The notes beneath the pieces were generated by a model. That model saw only the letters and a program-made list of their open reading frames with translations. It was not told the origin of the DNA and searched no databases. Position numbers and translations under genes: made by a program. 64,000 bases of DNA from Clostridiaceae bacterium (GTDB lineage: Bacteria; Bacillota; Clostridia; Oscillospirales; Acutalibacteraceae), in NCBI GenBank assembly GCA_021769555.1, contig JAETSR010000003.1:1-64000 (forward strand), written 5' to 3'. Below, in pieces: positions 40,457-48,799 of this stretch; within the stretch, counting starts at the first letter, position 1; the number at the start of each line of letters is the position of its first letter.

Positions 40457-41163
40457 GCCTTCTCCCTCCCCATCAGCTTCACCTCGCATAAGTCTCCCTC
40501 TCCCTCAACTCTCACCCGGCGGTTTTTCACAAGCTCCAGCAGCGCTAAAAATACCGCGATCCTGGCTGAGCGCTCGTCCTTTTCGGCGAAAAGCGCCCGG
40601 TACGCTATGCTCCCCCGCTTCCAGAGAGTGCGGAGAACGTACACCGTCTGGCTTGCCACCGACACTATCCTTGCCGATACCAGGGCCGAGAAGCTCTCTG
40701 GCTTTGGGGGCATAAGGCTTTTCCCCTTGCCCCAGGCGGCCCTTAAAGCCTGACGGAGCTCCCGGGGGTCGTGTATGCGCTTATAGATAAAGTCGGCGGG
40801 CAGCTCCTCCGGGGGCCTTGTTACAGTGTTGAACGCCGCCAGGGTGCGCAGCTTCTCAGCCGCCGCCTTGCACTGCTGATACTCTAAAAGCAGACCTGTG
40901 AGCTCCATGCGCGGGTCCTCCTCGTCCTCCTGCCTCGGGAGCAGGGAGGCGGTCTTTATGTAGACCAATCTAGCCGCCATCTCCAGAAACTCGCTGGCAA
41001 CGTCTAAATCAGCCTCGCGCATAAGGTCTATCTGCTCCATATACTGCTCAAGGAGCTCGGCAATGGGTATATCGTATATGTCTATCTTGTTCTTTGCAAC
41101 GAGGGTCAGCAGCAGGTCCAGGGGGCCCTCGAAGTTTTCAAGCTTATATTGCAGCTTCTCCAT
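40453..41163 (-). CDS. scpA: Segregation and condensation protein A
   Basis: 236 residues. The opening YKLENFEGPLDLLLTLVAKN and YDIPIAELLEQYMEQI are the ScpA kleisin signature. The C-terminus is a winged helix (FLALLELVKNRRVRVEGEGD). It bridges the SMC heads and binds ScpB. The gene is coupled to scpB. Confidence 0.95.
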   Translation of the reverse strand: MEKLQYKLENFEGPLDLLLTLVAKNKIDIYDIPIAELLEQYMEQIDLMREADLDVASEFLEMAARLVYIKTASLLPRQEDEEDPRMELTGLLLEYQQCKAAAEKLRTLAAFNTVTRPPEELPADFIYKRIHDPRELRQALRAAWGKGKSLMPPKPESFSALVSARIVSVASQTVYVLRTLWKRGSIAYRALFAEKDERSARIAVFLALLELVKNRRVRVEGEGDLCEVKLMGREKA

Positions 41164-41174
41164 CGCGCACCCGC

Positions 41175-41882
41175 TTAGAAGGCCAGCCCGAAGAGTTTGA
41201 AGGGAAGGGAGGCTATCCAGAATATCCCCCTGGACATGGCGCTCTCTATGGCGTAGAGGGGCCCGGAGAAGGCCCCGGAGAACATGAGCACAAAGAGCAC
41301 CATCACGAATACGTTCTGATACCTGTAGTAGGTCTCAAGGGCCCGGTCGCTGAGGAAGGCGCCGAGAATCTTCGAGCCGTCCAGGGGCGGGATGGGCAGT
41401 AGGTTGAACGCGGCCAGGGTCACGTTTACCATGACGTAGTATGACAGCAGTGTGTATACAAAGTTCAGCACAGCGTTCACGCCGCTGTACCCGGCTATCA
41501 CCACCAGCACATTCAAAAGCAGCGCCCCCACCAAGGCCGCCAAAAGGTTTGACACCGGCCCCGCCAGGGCCACTATGGCCATGTCCCGCTTGGGCTTTTT
41601 GAAATATCTGGGGTCCACGGGCACGGGCTTTGCCCAGCCGAAGCCGAACAGAAACAGCCAGACCGTGCCTACCGGGTCCACGCTCGCCAGGGGGTTCAGG
41701 GTCAGGCGGCGCTCAAGCTTCGCCGTGGGGTCCCCCAATTTATACGCCACCCAGCCGTGGGCCAGCTCGTGCAGGGGCAGTATGCAGATTATGACAAAGA
41801 TTATTGCCAGGACCTGGGCCGCGACTGTGACTATATCCACGCTGCCGCCGGCCATGATGGTCCTGATTACGCTGAAAAACAT
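41175..41882 (-). CDS. M50-family site-2 protease-like membrane protein
   Basis: About 235 residues with several transmembrane helices. PLHELAHGWVAYKLGD is the HExxH zinc motif and NLLPIPPLDGSK gives the third ligand of the M50 (S2P-like) family. The position upstream of scpAB is common in Clostridia. Substrate unknown. The ATG at 41882 has GGAGG six bases upstream. Confidence 0.85.
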   Translation of the reverse strand: MFFSVIRTIMAGGSVDIVTVAAQVLAIIFVIICILPLHELAHGWVAYKLGDPTAKLERRLTLNPLASVDPVGTVWLFLFGFGWAKPVPVDPRYFKKPKRDMAIVALAGPVSNLLAALVGALLLNVLVVIAGYSGVNAVLNFVYTLLSYYVMVNVTLAAFNLLPIPPLDGSKILGAFLSDRALETYYRYQNVFVMVLFVLMFSGAFSGPLYAIESAMSRGIFWIASLPFKLFGLAF

Positions 41883-41975
41883 AGGCAACCTCCAAAACTT
41901 TTGCTATTTTCCTGCAGCCGTACCCATGGATTATAACCTATTTTCAGGAAAAAGACAATTCCTTTCAAAAAAAAC

Positions 41976-42004
41976 TTGCATTTTCCCCGGCTTTCTGCTA
42001 TAAT
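41976..42004 (+). promoter_or_regulatory. Promoter of rpmB
   Basis: TTGCAT, 17 bases, TATAAT. The start codon of rpmB is about 100 bases downstream, leaving an untranslated leader. Confidence 0.8.
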
Positions 42005-42032
42005 CCTATTTGAATTTACGGTCAGACCCGCC

Positions 42033-42062
42033 CTCGGGCGCACACAAGGTATTGCGTCCGGG
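42033..42062 (+). ncRNA. Leader hairpin of rpmB
   Basis: CTCGGGCGCA and TGCGTCCGGG pair over 10 bp (with two G-U pairs) around a 10-nt loop, about 40 bases before the rpmB start. It could be a ribosomal protein autoregulation structure. Not a known named family as far as I can tell. Confidence 0.4.
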
Positions 42063-42102
42063 GCCCAACCTGGTACATTATTTTCAGAAAGGAATGATAA
42101 AT

Positions 42103-42291
42103 ATGGCAAAATGTGATTTCTGTGGCAAGGGCGTTACCTTCGGCTGCAAGGTATCCCACTCCATGCGCCACTCCAACCGGGCCTGGAAGCCCAATATCAA
42201 GCGCGTAAAGGCTATTGTTGACGGCTCTCCCAAGCGCGTCTACGCCTGCACCCGCTGCCTGCGCTCCGGCAAAGTTACGCGAGCTGTGTGA
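42103..42291 (+). CDS. rpmB: Ribosomal protein L28
   Basis: 62 residues. AKCDFCGKGVTFGCKVSHSM with a CxxC pair, SNRAWKPNIKRV and VYACTRCLRSGKV, with a second CxxC, are those of the zinc-binding bL28. The ATG is preceded by GAAAGGAATGA. The 3' end is part of the terminator stem. Confidence 0.97.
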   Translation: MAKCDFCGKGVTFGCKVSHSMRHSNRAWKPNIKRVKAIVDGSPKRVYACTRCLRSGKVTRAV

Positions 42292-42303
42292 GCGTAACTT
42301 TTT
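42271..42303 (+). terminator. Terminator overlapping the rpmB end
   Basis: AAAGTTACGC (inside the rpmB coding region) and GCGTAACTTT form a perfect 10-bp stem with the stop codon in the loop, followed by T bases. A second hairpin lies just downstream. Confidence 0.75.
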
Positions 42304-42326
42304 GTTACTGCAATATCCAAACCCTT

Positions 42327-42357
42327 AGGGCTGTCTTGACTGACGGCCCTGATTTTT
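42327..42357 (+). terminator. Second terminator, between rpmB and mscS
   Basis: AGGGCTGTC pairs with GACGGCCCT (one G-U) around TTGACT, followed by GATTTTTTAT. It faces the plus strand and ends next to the mscS stop. Confidence 0.65.
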
Positions 42358-43166
42358 TATTTCTGCATGTGAACATCCAGCTGTGGGTAGGGTATCTCTA
42401 TGCCCTCCCTGTCAAAGGCAATCTTCACTGATTCCTGCATGGCATAGTACAGGTTCCAGTACTCCTCCTGCCTGCACCAGAGCTTCATCACCAGAGTGAC
42501 CCCGCTGTCCCCCAGCTCCCCCACCGCTATCACCGGGGCCGGGTCTTTCAGCACCCGCTGGTCTTTTTCCGCAAGGGCCGTGAGCACGTCTTTCCCCTTT
42601 TGCAGGTCGGCTTTATACGAGACGCTATAGCTCAAGTCTAAGCGCCTGGTGCCGTTGGTGGTGAAGTTCACAACAACGTCGCCGGTTATCTTGGAGTTTG
42701 GGACTATTACTTCTTTATTGTCAAACGTAGCCAGAATAGTGTACAGTATCTCTATGCGCTTTACAGTGCCCTCATAGCCGCCGAAAGCCAGGTAGTCCCC
42801 CATTTTAAAGGGCTTTGTAAAGATTATCTGCACGCCGCTGACGAAATTCCCGAGGCTCCCCTGCAGGGCAAAGCTGGCCGTCAGGCCCGCGGCTCCCAGG
42901 GCGGCTACAAGGGAGGTTATGTTTATCTCCAGCTTTGCAATGGCGCTCACCGTTGAGACCATAATAATAAGCGCCTTCACAAGGGAACCGATGAACCCAG
43001 CCACAAGGGGGTCCGTCCGGCTCTTTTTTATGGCCCGCTTTGTGAGCTTCGCCGCAAGCCCCGCCAGCCACCAGCCGCAAAGGAATATCAGCCCCGCCGA
43101 CAGCAGGTTCCACCCGAGGCCTATAAGCCAGCCGGTGAATTTCCCCCAGAGCTCCGCGCCGTCCAT
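42357..43166 (-). CDS. mscS: Small-conductance mechanosensitive channel
   Basis: 269 residues. Three N-terminal helices lead to the pore helix (LGAAGLTASFALQGSLGNFV) and the cytosolic beta domain with FKMGDYLAFGGYEGTVKRIE then VPNSKITGDVVVNF, the MscS signature. It releases solutes on osmotic downshock. The start codon has a poor ribosome binding site; it may be coupled to the upstream gene seven bases away. Confidence 0.9.
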   Translation of the reverse strand: MDGAELWGKFTGWLIGLGWNLLSAGLIFLCGWWLAGLAAKLTKRAIKKSRTDPLVAGFIGSLVKALIIMVSTVSAIAKLEINITSLVAALGAAGLTASFALQGSLGNFVSGVQIIFTKPFKMGDYLAFGGYEGTVKRIEILYTILATFDNKEVIVPNSKITGDVVVNFTTNGTRRLDLSYSVSYKADLQKGKDVLTALAEKDQRVLKDPAPVIAVGELGDSGVTLVMKLWCRQEEYWNLYYAMQESVKIAFDREGIEIPYPQLDVHMQK

Positions 43167-43172
43167 ATGGGG

Positions 43173-43778
43173 CTACACCATGGCCCAGGCGGCCCCGAAG
43201 GACTTGCGGGCCACCTGCTCCAAGACGTCCTTTATCTCCTGGGCGGCGTCCTTTTCCTCTGAGTTTTTTAGCTGCTCGTCCAGGAGCTTGAAGAGGTCTT
43301 CCAGGCTGTCGGACTGCATAAACGCCGCGCCGGTGAAAAAGCTGTCCCACTGGGGCATATACCGCACGGCCTCGGAGGGAGCCGAAACTATCAGCTTCTC
43401 CGGGTCCACGGCCACCAGCTCTATTTTGCCCATCACCGCCTCGAGCTTCTCCCTCTCGGTGATTATCCCCATCTCCACCATGGTGTCGAGAGCGTCTATC
43501 TTGCCGAACATGCTGAGAGTGCCCGAGTAGTTTTCTTTAAGATAGGCTATGTTCTCCTCGGTCAGGCCCTTGGAGCCGGGGAGCTGTCTTGGCGGCTGGG
43601 TCTTCTTCCAGTCCTCATAGTCGCTGATAAGCTGGGCGCCCGGGCTTGTGTAGTTACTCCCGCCGGTGACGGACTTTACAATCTCCAAAAATGTGCTCTC
43701 GTCCAGCTTCATGCCCGGGTTTTGCTGATAGGCGCTGTAAATGGCCTCGCTTATGTACCGGCTGTTCTTTACCTGCAT
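43173..43778 (-). CDS. Protein of unknown function, tandem paralogue A
   Basis: About 201 residues. It starts behind AAGGAG. The N-terminal 150 residues are roughly 35-40 percent like the neighbour at 43811-44428 by eye (NSRYISEAIYSAYQQNPG, then TEENIAYLKENYSGTLSMF). The last 46 (DSLEDLFKLLDEQLKNSEEK onward) are the same except for the final residue. No family recognised. The helical pattern and the lack of signal peptide suggest a soluble protein. It lies four bases upstream of the mscS region. Confidence 0.75.
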   Translation of the reverse strand: MQVKNSRYISEAIYSAYQQNPGMKLDESTFLEIVKSVTGGSNYTSPGAQLISDYEDWKKTQPPRQLPGSKGLTEENIAYLKENYSGTLSMFGKIDALDTMVEMGIITEREKLEAVMGKIELVAVDPEKLIVSAPSEAVRYMPQWDSFFTGAAFMQSDSLEDLFKLLDEQLKNSEEKDAAQEIKDVLEQVARKSFGAAWAMV

Positions 43779-43810
43779 TGCAAAATCTCCTTTCATTTAT
43801 CGACGCTCTG

Positions 43811-44428
43811 TCACAGCATAGCCCAGGCTGCCCCGAAGGACTTGCGGGCCACCTGCTCCAAGACGTCCTTTATCTCCTGGGCGGCGTCCTTTTCCTCTGA
43901 GTTTTTTAGCTGCTCGTCCAAAAGCTTGAAGAGGTCCTCCAGGCTGTCGCACTGCATGACCGGCGCATAGGCAAAAAAGCTGCTCCACGCCGGCATATAC
44001 CGGGAATTTTCTACCGTGCCGGTGCAGACGATACCCTTTGAATCCATGGGGACAGACCGAAGCTCCAGCTTCCCGAGGCCGAGAGCCTCCATGAGCTCCT
44101 CCCTTGAGACTATCCCCATCTCCATCATTGTGCCGGCGGCGTCCAGCCTTTGGAACAGGTCGAGCTCTCCGCTGAAATGCTCCCGAAGGTATGCTATGTT
44201 CTCCTCTGTGGCTCCCTTGGAATTTGGGAGCACCCTCTCCGGCTGGGCGGCCTTCCAGTTAAGATAATCGCTCCAGACCTGGGCCGCCGGGTCTGTGGAG
44301 CTGCCCGTGTTTCCCTCAGCGGACATCACCAGCCGAGCGAACAGCGTTTCGTCTATGTTCCCCTCCTGGTTCTGCTGATAAGACTTATAGAGTATCTCCG
44401 TCAGATATTTACTGCCTGTCACCTTCAT
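43811..44428 (-). CDS. Protein of unknown function, tandem paralogue B
   Basis: About 205 residues, paralogous to the gene at 43173-43778. It begins behind AAGGAGAG. The middle differs (TGSKYLTEILYKSYQQNQEG) while the C-terminal 46 residues and most underlying DNA match the other copy, a sign of recent gene conversion. No domain recognised. Confidence 0.75.
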   Translation of the reverse strand: MKVTGSKYLTEILYKSYQQNQEGNIDETLFARLVMSAEGNTGSSTDPAAQVWSDYLNWKAAQPERVLPNSKGATEENIAYLREHFSGELDLFQRLDAAGTMMEMGIVSREELMEALGLGKLELRSVPMDSKGIVCTGTVENSRYMPAWSSFFAYAPVMQCDSLEDLFKLLDEQLKNSEEKDAAQEIKDVLEQVARKSFGAAWAML

Positions 44429-44548
44429 TATGAACTCTCCTTTTTGCAAAAATAATGGGGCTGAATATGTCTTACGCTATAGTATAGCACATTATAGGGT
44501 GAAATAGGAAGAATTTCCGCGAAAAAATCCTGAAGTTTTCATTTTTTC

Positions 44549-44578
44549 TTGTGCCGGGCGGTATACTTGTGATATAAT
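44549..44578 (+). promoter_or_regulatory. Promoter of the MORN-repeat gene
   Basis: TTGTGC, 18 bases, TATAAT, about 45 bases before the start at 44621. The -10 is perfect, the -35 is weak. Other AT-rich stretches in 44450-44550 could hold the divergent promoter of the paralogue pair, but I cannot fix it. Confidence 0.55.
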
Positions 44579-44620
44579 CAATGCTGGATGATAATGTTCC
44601 CAGGATGGAGTTGTTACAGC

Positions 44621-46552
44621 ATGTATAATCAGGTTTGCTGGGTTTGCCTGCCAAAAAGGGATGGCATGGAGCCCATCGGAGGCGAGCTGGCCCTTGCCAG
44701 GCGGCGCTTCCTTTTAGACCAGCGGCACGCCGTGAGCATCGACCGGGACCAGAATATAAAGGGGTTCAAGGGCCGCGTCAAGGGGCGCATAGGCAGGCGG
44801 CGGTTTTTCTGGCGCATGAAGGTCAGGGGGACCTCCGGGGGCGAGATTGCCCTTGAGGAGGCCTTCGGGCAGAAGAACGGCTGGACCGTGGTGGTGCGGG
44901 ACATGTACGGCGTCATAGTCAGCCGGAGCTTTTTTGATAAGCAGCACCTCTGGCAGCGCACGGAGTACTACGAGCCCTGGGACACGGACCAGGCGAAGAT
45001 AAGCTTCTCTCCCGGAGGCGAGGCGGAGACCATACTGCGCCGGGACTGGGACCCGGAGGAAAAGAGATATCAGGATATGACGCTCTATACCGTCCCCTAC
45101 CGCTCCGGAACGGCGGGCCAGAGCGTGGTGGACGCCCAGTTCGGCGAGCCCCAGCTGGTGCTTGTGATGACCGAAGGGGAGCTCTGCTGCTGCCCCAAGG
45201 AGGAGGCGAAGGCCCGGCAGGAGGCCATGAAGAACGTGAACAGCGGCACTGTCGTGCTCATGCCCGCCTGGGAGATAAAGGGCGGGGAGCTCGTCCGGGA
45301 GGACGGCGGCGGCGAGGCAGGCATAAGCTTCACGTCCCTTGAGGAGTATGCTAAGATAGAACCCCCTGCCAGGGAGAAGCCGGCGCATTTGCCTGTGCAT
45401 GCAGAGAGCGCACCGGCTGAGCCAGAGCCTCCAAAGCCCGCTCCGGTACAGGTGCAAACGGCCGAGCCCGAGCCCAAGCATATGACCCCGCCCGCGGCTG
45501 AGGTCCCGGCGCACCCCGAGCCTGAGCCCGCGGCCGTGCCGCCTGTTTCCGAGCCCCATGAGGCAAGGCATATGCAGGGGTCTGTAAACTTTGAGGAGCT
45601 GATAGACGGGCCCATGGACCCGCTGCCCGCAGCGCCCGCCGTGCGCCCTCCCCGGAGGATGGAACCTGAGGCGCTGATACCAGAGCTTGAGACGCCCGGT
45701 ATGACTATGGCGGCGCCGGAGCCTCCTGCGCCCGCTCCCATATCTGAGCCGGTGCAAGCTGCACCAGTGAAGGCCGCGCCTGTACAGCCTGTACATGTAC
45801 AACCTGTGCAGGCCCCCCCTGTACCTGCCGCGCCTCAAATTTCTGAGCCCGGGCCGGCAGCTGATGAGAGCCCGGACGGCGGCGCGGACCTTGAGACAAT
45901 ACTTGCGGAGGCCGCCCTATATGCCAGCACCCCGCCGCTGCCCGAGCCCTCCCCCGAGACTGCCGGGGGCAAGCCCATACCTACCGGCTATACCGGGGAC
46001 ATAAAGGACGGAAAGATTTCCGGGCGTGGGCGCACAGAGCAGCGGAGCGGGCTCACCTCCTATGAGGGGGACTACGCGGACGGCAAGCGCCACGGCTTCG
46101 GGACTTACTATTATAAAGACGGAAACCTGTGCTACGCCGGGGCCTGGAAGGACGACAAGCGCGACGGCCTGGGGGTGTCCTTCAGGGACAGCGACCACGC
46201 CATGCACGTGGCGAACTGGAAGGACGGACAGCCCCAGGGCCTGGTGACGCTGTTTGACTCAAAAGGCAATCTCCGCTTCAGCGGGCGCATGGAGAACGGC
46301 AAAAAGGAGGGCGCAGGGGTCACTATCAACGGCGAGGACGGCACAGTGTTCGTGGGCCAGTGGTCCGGGGGCGAGGCCACCGGGCTTGGGTCCGCTTTCG
46401 ACCGGGACGGCAGGCTCCTGTACTACGGCGGCTGGCGGGACGGCAAGCGCCACGGCCACGGCACAGAGTTCGACATAAACGGCGGCGTCGTCTTCGACGG
46501 CGAGTTCCGCGACGGCAAATACTACAACGGCGTCCTCTACCAAAAAATGTAA
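44621..46552 (+). CDS. Large MORN-repeat protein with Pro-rich linker
   Basis: About 643 residues. The N-terminal 250 form a domain of unknown type. A long Pro/Ala/Glu/Val-rich linker (about 250-480) follows. The C-terminal about 150 residues are MORN repeats (LTSYEGDYADGKRHGFGTYY, YAGAWKDDKRDGLGVSFRDS and others). MORN repeats bind lipid or protein in other systems. No signal peptide is visible. A cytoplasmic scaffold role is inferred. Confidence 0.7.
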   Translation: MYNQVCWVCLPKRDGMEPIGGELALARRRFLLDQRHAVSIDRDQNIKGFKGRVKGRIGRRRFFWRMKVRGTSGGEIALEEAFGQKNGWTVVVRDMYGVIVSRSFFDKQHLWQRTEYYEPWDTDQAKISFSPGGEAETILRRDWDPEEKRYQDMTLYTVPYRSGTAGQSVVDAQFGEPQLVLVMTEGELCCCPKEEAKARQEAMKNVNSGTVVLMPAWEIKGGELVREDGGGEAGISFTSLEEYAKIEPPAREKPAHLPVHAESAPAEPEPPKPAPVQVQTAEPEPKHMTPPAAEVPAHPEPEPAAVPPVSEPHEARHMQGSVNFEELIDGPMDPLPAAPAVRPPRRMEPEALIPELETPGMTMAAPEPPAPAPISEPVQAAPVKAAPVQPVHVQPVQAPPVPAAPQISEPGPAADESPDGGADLETILAEAALYASTPPLPEPSPETAGGKPIPTGYTGDIKDGKISGRGRTEQRSGLTSYEGDYADGKRHGFGTYYYKDGNLCYAGAWKDDKRDGLGVSFRDSDHAMHVANWKDGQPQGLVTLFDSKGNLRFSGRMENGKKEGAGVTINGEDGTVFVGQWSGGEATGLGSAFDRDGRLLYYGGWRDGKRHGHGTEFDINGGVVFDGEFRDGKYYNGVLYQKM

Positions 46553-46610
46553 AAATATCGACCGGTCCAGCCGGTCTTAGGCTGGCGGGGGTTTGGGGCG
46601 AGCAGCCCCA

Positions 46611-46638
46611 AGAAAAGGGGAGCGGCACCCCGCTCCCC
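46611..46638 (-). terminator. Terminator of the 46644-46901 gene
   Basis: On the minus strand GGGGAGCGG pairs with CCGCTCCCC around GGTG, followed by TTTTCTT. Other GC-rich hairpins nearby (46568-46606) have no T run. Confidence 0.7.
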
Positions 46639-46643
46639 CGCCC

Positions 46644-46901
46644 CTATCTGAGCATTTTCTCCATATCCCCCAGCATATCCCCCACGGTGTGGATAGCCCT
46701 GCTGGCGTTCTTCCTCATGTGGGCGGCCTTCTTATGGCTGCCGCCGCTCATGGCCTTTGTGCCTATTGCCGCCACCGCCGCTCCGGTGAGAAGCCCTAAG
46801 CCTATGCCCTTGGCTACGTTCATGCTCTGCTTGTACATGGCGTCTATCCTCCTTAGCACTATAATAAAACGAAGCACCCTAAGCACTGTCGTCAGTTTCA
46901 T
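46644..46901 (-). CDS. Small YtxH-like membrane protein
   Basis: About 85 residues. A basic N-terminal segment (TTVLRVLRFIIVLRRIDAMY), then a hydrophobic glycine-rich helix (VAKGIGLGLLTGAAVAAIGT) and a charged helix. This resembles the YtxH-type pattern of Gly-rich membrane helix plus coiled tail, but the match is weak. The start is behind a purine-rich region. Function unknown. Confidence 0.5.
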   Translation of the reverse strand: MKLTTVLRVLRFIIVLRRIDAMYKQSMNVAKGIGLGLLTGAAVAAIGTKAMSGGSHKKAAHMRKNASRAIHTVGDMLGDMEKMLR

Positions 46902-46947
46902 TTTCCCCGCTCCCCTTCTCAATTATTCTCTCCCCCGGAGGCCAAGT

Positions 46948-47481
46948 ATGCCCAGCTTAAACATTGTTCTCGTTGAGCCCGAGATTCCCCAGAACACAGG
47001 AAATATTGCCCGGACATGCGCCGTCACCGGGGCGGCGCTGCACCTTGTGGGCCCAATGGGCTTTACCCCCACGGACAAGCGCCTTCGCCACGCCGGGCTT
47101 GACTATTGGCAGTATTTGACCCTTTGTCAATACGATAGTCTGGACGATTTCTTCAGGAAAAACACAGGGAATTTTTTCTATTTTTCAACCAAGGCCCAAA
47201 ACCGCCACTCGGACGTGGAATACCCGGACGGCTGTTTCCTTTTCTTCGGAAAGGAGTCGGCGGGCCTGCCTGAGAGGCTGCTTTTCGAGAACCCCGAGCG
47301 CTGTGTGCGCATACCCATGATGTCCGGGGCAAGGAGTCTTAATCTCTCAAATTCAGTGGCCGTGGGCGTGTTCGAGGTGCTCCGCCAGTGGGATTACCCG
47401 GAGCTTCTGTGCAAAGGCGAGCTTCGGGACTATGACTGGGCGGCGGCGAAGGCCAGGTATCCGGGGTCGGAGTTTTTGTAG
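46948..47481 (+). CDS. trmL: tRNA (cytidine/uridine-34-2'-O)-methyltransferase
   Basis: 177 residues. The SPOUT signatures are present: NIVLVEPEIPQNTGNIARTC, LFFGKESAGLPERLL and IPMMSGARSLNLSNSVAVGV. It methylates the wobble base of tRNA-Leu. CGGAGG lies before the ATG at 46948. Confidence 0.88.
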   Translation: MPSLNIVLVEPEIPQNTGNIARTCAVTGAALHLVGPMGFTPTDKRLRHAGLDYWQYLTLCQYDSLDDFFRKNTGNFFYFSTKAQNRHSDVEYPDGCFLFFGKESAGLPERLLFENPERCVRIPMMSGARSLNLSNSVAVGVFEVLRQWDYPELLCKGELRDYDWAAAKARYPGSEFL

Positions 47482-47504
47482 GGCTCTTTTGGACGGCTTT
47501 CGTG

Positions 47505-47533
47505 TTGACAGCGGGCTTTTGCCGGTGTATAAT
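47505..47533 (+). promoter_or_regulatory. Consensus promoter of the coiled-coil gene
   Basis: TTGACA, 17 bases, TATAAT: perfect at both hexamers. The gene start is 23 bases after. Confidence 0.85.
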
Positions 47534-47556
47534 ATTTTCATATTGGAGGTGGCTGT

Positions 47557-47907
47557 GTGAATAACGAAGAAAAGATACTGGAAATGCTTGGGGCTATGCA
47601 GGCTGACATGCGGGATATGAAGGCCGATATACGGGGCCTGAAAGGTGACGTGCAGGGCTTGAAGGACGACATGTCAGGTGTGAAGTCTGATATACTGGGC
47701 CTGAAAGGTGATGTGCAGGACCTGAAGGGCGACATGGATGTGCTCAAGGCCGATATGCGGGGCGTCAAGACCGAGATTACCAAGCTCCATGGCAAGGTTG
47801 ACGCGCTTGCCAAGTCTCAGGAGCAGACGCGCGTCACGGTAAACGCGCTTGTGGAATGGTCCGACAGGATTACGTCAGTCTATGAACTCCCGCTGCCTAA
47901 GCTTTAA
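47557..47907 (+). CDS. Short coiled-coil protein, unknown function
   Basis: 116 residues, almost entirely heptad repeats of the form MKADIRGLKGDVQGLKDDM from about 15 to 90. The start is a GTG seven bases after GGAGG, directly behind a perfect promoter. No membrane segment. It resembles other phage or host coiled-coil proteins with D-I-x-x-L-K units, but there is no clear family. Confidence 0.65.
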   Translation: MNNEEKILEMLGAMQADMRDMKADIRGLKGDVQGLKDDMSGVKSDILGLKGDVQDLKGDMDVLKADMRGVKTEITKLHGKVDALAKSQEQTRVTVNALVEWSDRITSVYELPLPKL

Positions 47908-47913
47908 AGAGCC

Positions 47914-47941
47914 AGCCGCCCTATTATGGGGCGGCTGTTTT
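47914..47941 (+). terminator. Terminator after the coiled-coil gene
   Basis: AGCCGCCC pairs with GGGCGGCT around TATTATG, followed by GTTTTC. Confidence 0.75.
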
Positions 47942-48097
47942 CGGCCTGTTCCTGCTTTTGAGCGGAGTCCCGCCGCTGTGATATGGACGGCGCTTATGGC
48001 ACAGCGTTCTCAAAAACTTTACAAATCCCCCCTTCCACCGGACATCGCTTTGTGGTAGAATGGTTGTAATATATAACATAAGCATGGAGGCGGCCCA

Positions 48098-48799
48098 ATG
48101 AGCTTTATTGAGTTTGACAATGTCTGCAAGTACTATACCATGGGCGAAACGCGTATCGCCGCTGCGGACCATATCAGCTTCTTTGCCGAAAAGGGCGAGT
48201 TCTGCGTCATCGTGGGGCCCTCGGGGGCCGGGAAGACTACGGTGCTGAATATGCTCGGGGGCATGGACGCCTGTGACGAGGGGAGGATACTGCTGGACGG
48301 CAGGGAGATAAGCGGGTACAGCCCCAGGCAGCTCACGGCGTACAGGCGGCTTGAGGTGGGGTTCGTGTTCCAGTTCTATAACCTTGTGCAGAATTTGACG
48401 GCCCTTGAAAACGTGGAGCTTGCCAGCGAGATTTGCCCGGAGCCCCTTGACGCCAGGGAGACCCTTGAAGGCGTCGGCCTTGGGGACAGGCTCCAAAACT
48501 TCCCGGCGCAGCTCTCCGGCGGGGAGCAGCAGAGGGTGGCTATCGCCCGGGCCCTGGCCAAAAACCCCAAGATACTGCTCTGCGACGAGCCCACCGGGGC
48601 GCTGGACTATAACACCGGCAAGGCGGTGCTGGGGCTTTTGCAGGACACCTGCCGCAGGACCGGGCGAACTGTTTTGGTCATCACCCATAACGGCGCGCTG
48701 ACCGCCATGGCGGACCGGGTGATACGCATTAAGAGCGGGAAGGCCGTTTCAAACGAGGTGAACCCCAGCCCCGTCCCGGTGGAGGAGATAGAATGGTAA
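48098..48799 (+). CDS. ABC transporter ATP-binding protein (MacB/LolD type)
   Basis: 233 residues. Walker A is [12 protein letters not shown], signature [18 protein letters not shown], Walker [13 protein letters not shown]. It is coupled to the permease by a seven-base overlap. The pair would move lipids, peptides or drugs, or drive a cell envelope process; no target is known. The ATG follows TGGAGG. Confidence 0.92.
   Translation: MSFIEFDNVCKYYTMGETRIAAADHISFFAEKGEFCVIVGPSGAGKTTVLNMLGGMDACDEGRILLDGREISGYSPRQLTAYRRLEVGFVFQFYNLVQNLTALENVELASEICPEPLDARETLEGVGLGDRLQNFPAQLSGGEQQRVAIARALAKNPKILLCDEPTGALDYNTGKAVLGLLQDTCRRTGRTVLVITHNGALTAMADRVIRIKSGKAVSNEVNPSPVPVEEIEW

Noticed and set aside
44714..45838. 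374-codon minus-strand frame opposite the MORN gene
   Set aside because: Arg/Leu/Gly-rich shadow of a Pro/Ala-rich coding linker.
48001..48097. Promoter for the ABC transporter operon
   Set aside because: AT-rich stretches exist (for example around 48055-48080) but no hexamer pair with good spacing could be settled by eye.
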